A stretch of DNA of 64,000 bases from Pleodorina starrii (lineage: Eukaryota > Chlorophyta > Chlorophyceae > Chlamydomonadales > Volvocaceae), in NCBI GenBank assembly GCA_030267565.1, contig BRXU01000004.1, forward strand, positions 4,656,501 through 4,720,500, in the 5' to 3' direction. The number at the start of each line of letters is the position of its first letter. Position 1 is the stretch's first letter. The position numbers were made by a program, and so were the translations under genes. The notes under the pieces were generated by a model. The model was not told the DNA's origin, did not search any database, and worked only from the letters and a program-made list of their open reading frames with translations. Below are positions 56,854 through 64,000 of the stretch, piece by piece.

Positions 56854-59800
56854 TCAGCCGGTGTTGCGCATGCCTGCGGCGATGCCGTTGATTGAGATGA
56901 GCAGCGCATCTCGGAGGCGCTGGTTGTTGGGGTCCTTACGCAGCCGCCGGAGCACCTCCACCTGGGAGAGGAGAGGAGAGGGGCGGGGAGAGGGGCGGGG
57001 CGGGGCGGGTAAGGGTCCTATTTAGGCAGGAAACGGGGAGGGGCATCCTGCCTAAGAGCACCCTGCGGCTTTCCCAGGGTCAAAGACAGAGAGACAGAGA
57101 GACACACGGGAGAGGGAGAGCACACGGACAGCCAGGCAGTGGAGGCAGTGGGGTGTTGGAGGCGCAGGTGCAGGTGAGGTGGTGAGGCAGAGGCAGACAC
57201 ACGAGAGACAGAGAGAGACAGAGAGGGAGGGAGCCCCGGCCGTCGAGGACTTCCGGCCCCTCCCAGCGCTCCAACGCCGTCGAGAATGAACGAACGGACA
57301 GTACGGCCGTTGCTGCCGTACTGTACGGCAACATCCGTACCTGCAGGATGTTGATGGGGTCGACGTACGGGTTGCGCATGTTGATGAGTTTGCGCAGGGT
57401 GGGGTTGTTGTCCAGCAGCCGCTCGTGGCCGGTCACCTGGGAGGGGGGTGGAGGGGGGCGAGGGGGGATGAGGGTGGGATAATGAGGGTGCGGGGATGAG
57501 GGTGTGTGTGTTTATCTGTGAGGGGGGCTATCCACGGATAGGCCGAAGCCCGTGTGTATGTGTGTGTGGTGGGAGGGGGAGCTGGAGGTGAGGGTGGGAA
57601 AGTGGAGCGGACTGGATGGGCAAGATGACAGACGGACAGCGCGGCAGAATGCGGCGAAGCCGGGGTGTGGGTGTGGGTGAGGGTGTGGGTGTGGGGGGGC
57701 CCCAAGCACGAGGGTGCAAGCAGTGCACATTAAGGAAGTTGGGGAATCGAGTGGTCAACAATGGCTGGGGTCAACAATGGATGGGGTCGACAATGACAAG
57801 GGTTCACAATAGCAGCATCGTACCTTGAGGATGGCCGCCTGGCACCTGGCCAGCCTCTCCCGCAGTTCGCCGCCCAGCCGCCGCTGCTCCGGATCCTCCA
57901 CCAGCACACTGTCGTACAGCGCCGCGATGCGCGGCTCCGTCTTGGCCAGGATCATCTCGATGAGGTCAATGGTGGATCCGAAGAAGGGCCACTCGCGGTA
58001 CATGGCCTGAAGGCTGGGCAGGTGGCCCTGCGTGTGGGTTTTGGTGGGGCGGGGGAGGGCGGGGGAGGGCGGGGGAAGGCGGGGGAAGGCGGGGGGAGGC
58101 GGGGGGAGGAAGCGATGTGGGTTAAGGGTATGTGCGGAGTGAGGTACTGGGAGGAGCCGCAAGGGGGGGAGGGGCAGGGGGACACGGAGAGGAGCAGGGG
58201 GTGCCCAGGGCTGTAAGGATGGCGGTGGGGGGACGGCGGATGGGGTGGGGGATCGCAACACATGCTCGCCCCCTCTCCCTCCCCCTCCCCCTCCCTCCCC
58301 CTCTCCCACTCTCCGCGCTCCCTCTCTCTCCCTCTCTTCCCTCCCCACCTGCTGGATGGCCGCCATGAGCGCTGCGCCAATGCCCAGCCAAGAGGGCAGG
58401 ATGAGGCGGTTCTGGGTCCAGGCGAAGATCCAGGGAATGGCGCGAAGGGTGGAGATGGAGGGGTCCTGACGCCGCCGGGCGGGGCGCGAGCCTGGGACAT
58501 ACGGAGGGGGGGAGGGGAGGGGGACGGGGAGGGGGGCGGGGGGCGGGGACAGGAGGGGGGGAGGAGCAACTGTATCAGTGCAATGCCTGATACTGATACT
58601 GGGCGGCGGGGGTGATGTCGCGATGTGTGAGGGTAGGAATGGTCCCTCCCCCAAGCCTTAGCCCTTCCCTCCCCTACCCGCTCCCCCCCCCCACCCCTCT
58701 ACCCCCTCACCCCACCTCACCCACCGATGTTCAGGTTGCCCAGCTCCTCCTCCGGCGTCGCCCGCTTAAAGTACTGAATGAACAGCGGGTTCTGGTGCAC
58801 CACGTGCCGGTAGCTCTCGCAGCTGGCGCGAGACAGCATCTCCATCACCCCCCGCCACTCCTCCCGCCGCGGCGCCGACGGCGGCCGCGTCGACGCCAGC
58901 AGTACCGCCGTGGTGTACGTCTCCAGCTGCGACAGCGCCACTCCCGAGATGCCAAACTTGGCCTGCACCATCTCGCCCTGCTCGGTGATGCGGAAGGATC
59001 CCTCCACGGAGCCGGGGGGCTGGGACTGGATGGCCAGGTGGGTGGGACCGCCGCCGCGGCCGACGGTGCCGCCGCGGCCGTGGAAGAGCGTCAGGCGGAT
59101 GTCGTGGGCCTTGGTCAGCGCTACCAGCTGCTCCTGACACCTGGGGGTGGTGGGGGTGGGGGTGGGGTGAAAGAGTGAATTTGCAAGAATGAAGCAAGAA
59201 GCCCTGCGGGGGGCCCTGGTGGTGGTGGTGGTGGGGGGGGTGGGGGGGTGGGGGGCAGAGGGGTGCGGGGTGGGAAAGAGGAGGGGCAGGGGGCCGGCGG
59301 GTTACGGGGAGTTACAATGGGTCGTGGTGGATGACTACGGGGCGAGGGGCGAGTGCCATAAGGTGGGTTCGAGAGTGCATTCGCAGCACACCCCCTCCTC
59401 CCCGCCATCACCCCCTATCCTCCCCCCCACCTCCCCCCTCCCCGCCATCTCCCCTCTCACTTGTACAGCGCCCAGTTGGCCGCCAGTCGTCCCGCGTCCT
59501 TGCCGCTGTCGCTGTACCCCAGCATGACCTCCTGGTGGTTGTCGTGGGCGGAGGCCAGGTGGGCCCTATACCAGGGGTTGGTGAACAGCCGGGTGACGAT
59601 GTCGCCCGCCGCCTCCAGGTCCTGAGGCGGTTGGGGGGTGGGGAGGTGGGTGGGGTGGGGTGGGGTTGGGTTGAGTTGGGGGGAGGAGGTACAGAGTGTG
59701 GCCCTCCCTCCCTCCCTCCCTCCCTCCCTCCCTCCCTCCCTCCCTCCCTCCCTCCCTCCCTCCCTCCCTCCCTCCCTCCCTCCCTCCCTCCCTCCCTCCC

Positions 59801-62800
59801 TCCCTCCCTCCCTCCCTCCCTCCCTCCCTCCCTCCCTCCCTCCCTCCCTCCCTCCCTCCCTCCCTCCCTCCCTCCCTCCCTCCCTCCCTCCCTCCCTCCC
59901 TTCCTCCCTCCCTCCCTCCCTCCCTCCCTCCCTCCCTCCCTCCCTCCCTCCCTCCCTCCCTCCCTCCCTCCCTCCCTCCCTCCCTCCCTCCCTCTTTACC
60001 TCCCTCCCTCCCTCTTTACCTCCCTGCCTACCTCCCTCCCTCCCTCTTTACCTCCCTCTTTACCTCCCACCCTCCCTCTTTACCTCCCTGCCTCCCTGCC
60101 TCCCTCCCTCTTTACCTCCCTGCCTACCTCCCAGCCAATCCGAACCAAAACCCAACCCCCCCCCCCCCACCCCCACCCCACCCCACCCCCCCAGCCCACC
60201 TCCAGTGTCTCGAACAGCGGCACCACCCGCAGAGACGCCGAGTCATCCGGAGTACGACCGAGCTCAGCGCACACCTGTTGCCGTACAGACACACGAGAAA
60301 GACCGCAGAGATGGGGGCAGATGGGGGCAGGTGGGGGCAGATGGGGGCAGATGGGGGCGGGGACAGGGAAGCTCACGAGGAGAGGGGAGCTCTCGATGGT
60401 CGAGCGGTGATCGATAATGTATCCCCCACACACACACACAAACCCTCTTCCACCCACCAATATAAACACACACACAACCCCTCCCCCCCTCCCCCCTCCC
60501 GACCTGCATGAGCGCCTCCCGCTGCAGCAGCTCCACCGCCATGACGTCAGAGGCGCCCTTAGTCATGGAGATGACGTAAGCACCCAGACTGCCGCGACCC
60601 AGCCGGGCGGCCACCTGCGGGGGGTGGGTTGGTGGCGGGTGGGGATTGGTGTGTGGAGGGGGGTCAGGGAGTGATGGAGGGGGAACCCCGAACTCAACAA
60701 CCCCCCCAACACACCCACACACCCACACCATCCCACACACGCACACGTTGTTAGCCGCCTATTACATATATCGCATATACCACCGCGAAGTACATCACGA
60801 CATGCGCGTGTTGCCCCCCCCCCACAAACACACACACACGCAAATGCTCCCCTTCCTACCCCCTTCCTACCCACCCTTCCCCCCCCCCCCCACCCCTCCC
60901 TCCCTCCCCCCCCACCCAACACTCCCGGTCGTCCCCACCTTGAACGTGTCCAGCACTTCGCGCACTTCTGAGCTCATGGGCATGTCGGCGGGGATGAGCG
61001 GCCGCCGGCCCTGGGGGGGTTTGGGGGGCAGGTAGCGGGGGGGTTGGGGGCGAGGGGGGGGTTGAGGAGGAGGAGGAGGAGGAGCAGAAGGAGGAGGAGG
61101 CACGCAAGCGGGTCAGACGGCTTGTCTTTGTTTTTTGGGACCGAGACGGCGCTGCGCTGAAGGAGGGGGGGAGGGGGGAGGTGGGGCCCCGGCAGCCCCG
61201 GTACCGGTACCTGCAGCTCCTTGGTCAGCCACTCGATCTTTTGGTCCTCGCTCCACTCCAAGTACGATCCGTACCCCAGGTACACCGTGACGGCGTCAAG
61301 AGCCTCCGCGTGCCGGGTGCTCTCCTGTACGACATTTAACAGGTGGGTAAGGGGGGGTGGGGGGGTGTGCGAGTGCGTGGGGGAGGACGAGGGGTCCAGG
61401 GAGGGAGGGATGGAGGAAGATACCCGACACACCCGGGGAGAGCGAAGCTCATCATCCGGAGATCAATTAATAGCCTACCAGGGGATGGAGGGAGTATCAA
61501 GAAGCCCAGCCTGTCCCCCCCCCCTGCAGCCCCCCCCACCCCACCCCACCCCCCAGCAGCCCCCCCCCCCACCTGGCGCAGGTCCAGCTTCATAAGGCTC
61601 ATTCCGAATGTGTAGACCCGGCGGATGAGGTCCAGCAGCCGCCCGTCCGCGATGACTCCGCCACCGCACTCCCACAGAGACCTACAGGGAGGGGGGGGCA
61701 GGGGGGAGGGGGGGGGGGGGGGGGGAGGGGGGGGAGGGGTGAGAGGGAGAGTGTGTTAGGGAGTGGCCTGTGTCCTTGGATCTGCTTGCAAGGAATGGCC
61801 CTCTCCCGATCCAGGCATCAAAGAAAACACACACACATACACACATGCCAGGTAGCGAAGATGGGTCACATGCAAGGTAGCAAAGCGGCAGGGAGGGAGG
61901 CAGGGAGGGCGGCAGGGAGGGAGGGAGGGCAAGGAGCCCAGGGCGGGCAGTTGGGACCACAAGGTCGGCAAGGCAGGACAGGACAGGCCCGCTCCCCCGC
62001 CCCCCCCCCCACTTCCCAATACACAAACGGATCCCCAGAACCCCCGACCCTACCCCCCCCCCGTACCCACCAGTAGCAGGCCATGAGTGGCTCGGCCAGC
62101 TCGTCCTCATGCTCGTACCACATAGGGCCCCCCTCCGGAGCCCCCGGCTCCCGACCGCTCAGCAGATCCTCCATCCGCCGCCGAGTGGCGGCCAGACGGT
62201 CACGCACCTGGGGGGAGAGAGGGGGAGGGCGAGGGGGAGGAAGAGGAGGAGGAGGAGGAGACGGTGAGGGGGGTAATACACAGGTGGATTGGTCCTCGGG
62301 CCTAAAGAGGCAACGACCCAGTCCTTGCGATACTGTCTCACGACTCCTCAGAACCCTTCGGGTCACCCCCCCCCCCAAACAGACCCCACACCCCGCCACC
62401 GCCGCCCGCGCCCCCCTCCCCCGGCCTCCTCCCGCTTCCCCCTACCCCACCCCACCCCTACCCCCACCCCCACACGCCTCCACAACTCCTCAGCCCTCCC
62501 CTCCCCTCCCTCCCTCCCTCCCTCCCTCCAATGAGCCACACCCACATGTCCCAGCACGATACGGTAGGGGTGGAAGCCGGGGTGCTCGTGCGCCCGAGCA
62601 AACTGAATCGCCCCCGCGCCGGTGCGTTGCGCCATCAGCGTCCGCCGCATCAGCACCGGGTCAAGACTGCTCTGAGCGCGAGCCGCGTCAGCCGTCGCGC
62701 CCGCCGCCGCCAGCTGCGCCGCCGCGGCCGCGCCCGACGCGGCCGCCGCGCCCGACGCCGCCGGCGTCGCCGACAGACCGGCGGTGCCGCCGGGCCACCG

Positions 62801-63782
62801 CGGCGCCGACGCGCCGTCGCGGAAGGGCGTGGCGGCGCCGCCGGCGGGCGTCAGCGGCGGTACGGCATCGGGCGTGCCGGGGTCGTTGAGGTTGGCGGAG
62901 AGGTTGGTGGTGAGTACGTCGGGCAGCAGGCCGTCGGCGGCTCCGGAGGCGGAGGCGGAGGTAAGGCCGCCGTCGGGGCTGGCGGAGGTGGGGGTGTCCC
63001 CCGATTCGGATTCGCGGCGGGAGAGGGAGAAGTCGAACTCGGAGCCGCCCTCAACGTCCTGAGACCGGAAGGGGGGGCGGGAGGGGGGACCCGGGAGAAC
63101 AGGGGAAGGTTTGGGGTTTTGGGGGGGGTTTGGGGGAGGACACGACAAAAGTCAACAGGTTTTGGGGGGTCGAGGGTGCCATATTATTGTGCCGTACACA
63201 CAACACGCACAGACACGCACGTCGCAGCTCCAAGCGAGGACTACTGCTGCCGAGGACGCCGTACTGCACTGTCCCCCGAAAGTGCCGTGTCGTACAGTGT
63301 CGTATCGTGTCGTGTCGTATCGTATCGTGTCGTGTCGTATCATGTCGTACCTGGCCCGGCAGGTCGTGCGGCACCGACACGTCAGCCGCCGTATGCGCGG
63401 CCACCGGCTGCGTGCCCAGGATCATGCCTCCAGGGAAAGCTGCCCCCGCGCCTCCCGCCAGCACCCCCACGCCGCCGTCGCCGGACGCCGACTTGCCGCC
63501 GCGGCGGCGGTGCCCCCCCGCCGTGTGGTGGCCGTTGCCGCCGCCCAGGGTCGCCGGCGGAAGCGCGAACGACACCGGGCCGCTGCCGGTGCCGCCGATA
63601 AGGGTAGCCGCCGCCGCGACGGCGGCGGCTTCGGAGCCTCCGTGCGAGGCGGCGTCGGCGGCGCCCTGGGTGGCTGCCGCCGCGGCCTTGGCTCGGACGG
63701 CGCCCGCCTTGCGCGTGTTCCCCTCGGCGATGATGCGGCGAGCCATGCGCCACACGGCGGCGCTGCACTGGCTCATGGACAG
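56854..63782 (-). CDS. PPC2: Bacterial-type phosphoenolpyruvate carboxylase, C-terminal part (5' end beyond the window)
   Basis: Fourteen visible exons: 63782-63351, 63058-62546, 62207-62071, 61681-61573, 61324-61211, 61010-60939, 60614-60504, 60274-60200, 59621-59461, 59140-58725, 58491-58349, 58027-57824, 57436-57341 and 56961-56854 (TGA). They join in phase to 896 codons. PEPC makes oxaloacetate from PEP and bicarbonate. Visible motifs: [83 protein letters not shown] (catalytic loop); [20 protein letters not shown]. The protein ends RNTG, the hallmark of bacterial-type PEPC in algae and plants (plant-type ends QNTG), and lacks the plant-type phosphorylation context as far as visible. The first two visible exons add a roughly 300-residue Ala/Gly/Ser-rich insertion at the disordered loop typical of the type. 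The catalytic N-terminal His region lies beyond position 64000; 63783-64000 is read as intron. Confidence 0.94.
57314..57330. repeat. GTAC-type palindrome next to a PEPC 5' splice site
   Basis: tgccgtactgtacggca is an 8-1-8 interrupted palindrome starting about 10 nt inside the intron that follows exon 57436-57341. Confidence 0.8.
59702..59994. repeat. (CCCT)n microsatellite, about 290 bp, in a PEPC intron
   Basis: About 73 tandem CCCT units with a single interruption near 59901, followed by degenerate cctctttacc units to about 60125. It fills half of the 573-bp intron 59622-60199. On the transcribed (sense) strand it reads (AGGG)n. Confidence 0.97.
61683..61740. repeat. G-rich tract in a PEPC intron
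   Basis: About 50 bp of almost pure plus-strand G (sense-strand C) close to the 3' splice site of the intron preceding exon 61681-61573. On the sense strand it forms a strong polypyrimidine tract. Confidence 0.8.
63286..63350. repeat. Degenerate (TCGTR)n array at a PEPC 5' splice site
   Basis: Repeated tcgtg/tcgta pentamers (about 13 copies) run directly into the GTACGA donor of the intron following exon 63782-63351. Confidence 0.85.
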
Positions 63783-64000
63783 CTGCGTGTGTGTGTATGA
63801 GGGGGGGGGTGAGGGGGTGAGGGGGTGAGGGGGGGGAGTAGGGGTTTGTGGCGGGCGGGACGGCACTGAATGCGAGTGGCGAGTGGGGCGCTGGGCCGCG
63901 TGAGCGGGCGGGAGACCACCCGCAACCCGCCCCCGCCCCCACCAAGCCCAGGCTGGGTACATCACACCCCCCCTCCCCGCGGGGGGGAGTTCATTGGCTG

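Noticed and set aside
59331..60511. Plus-strand frames of Pro-Ser-Leu repeats
   Set aside because: They translate the (CCCT)n microsatellite within an intron of the minus-strand PEPC gene.

Overview
This window is nuclear DNA from a GC-rich eukaryote, most likely a chlorophycean green alga of the Chlamydomonas/Volvox group. Evidence: short exons split by many 80-600 bp GT-AG introns with GTGCGT/GTGAGT/GTACGT-like donors, Ala/Gly/Pro-rich low-complexity insertions inside conserved proteins, abundant microsatellites, TGTAA motifs that could serve as algal poly(A) signals, and an algal gene set (bacterial-type PEP carboxylase, BIG-type ARF-GEF, type-1A peptide deformylase). The species cannot be named from the sequence alone. 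All gene models were spliced by eye. Except where stated, exon phases close without a stop.

Layout, left to right. (1) 41-16255, minus: a gene for a giant protein of about 4,780 aa and unknown function. Its centre is about 306 copies of a 9-residue Pro/Ala repeat (27 bp, 5005-13268), with acidic and basic nuclear-like N-terminal segments and a coiled-coil C-terminus. (2) 16667-20567, plus: a HemW/RSAD1-like radical SAM protein in seven exons. (3) 21886-22338, minus: a small single-exon FMC1/LYR-like protein. (4) 22864-26304, plus: a TMEM65-family membrane protein with an EF-hand-like N-terminal segment. (5) 30405-32372, minus: peptide deformylase 1A. (6) 32716-34523, plus: TFIIH subunit Tfb4/p34. 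(7) 36717-about 41395, minus: a WDR20/CreC-type WD40 protein. (8) 41767-53278, plus: a BIG-type Sec7 ARF-GEF of 2,579 aa. (9) 56854 to beyond the right edge, minus: bacterial-type PEP carboxylase, of which the C-terminal 896 codons are visible.

The first eight genes form four consecutive head-to-head pairs separated by only about 340-525 bp of noticeably AT-richer DNA, probably bidirectional promoters. The convergent intervals between pairs (1.3, 4.1, 2.2 and 3.6 kb) carry no recognised gene and collect repeats, notably a 1.28-kb array of a 12-bp satellite at 54978-56256.

Functionally the window mixes housekeeping genes. Three products probably act in mitochondria (peptide deformylase, the FMC1-like assembly factor and the TMEM65-like protein), HemW is an organellar haem/radical-SAM protein, and the rest serve transcription/repair (Tfb4), vesicle traffic (BIG), deubiquitinase regulation (WDR20-like) and anaplerotic carbon metabolism (PEPC). 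Nothing suggests an operon or a single pathway. The most unusual item is the giant repeat protein and its 513-bp higher-order repeat.
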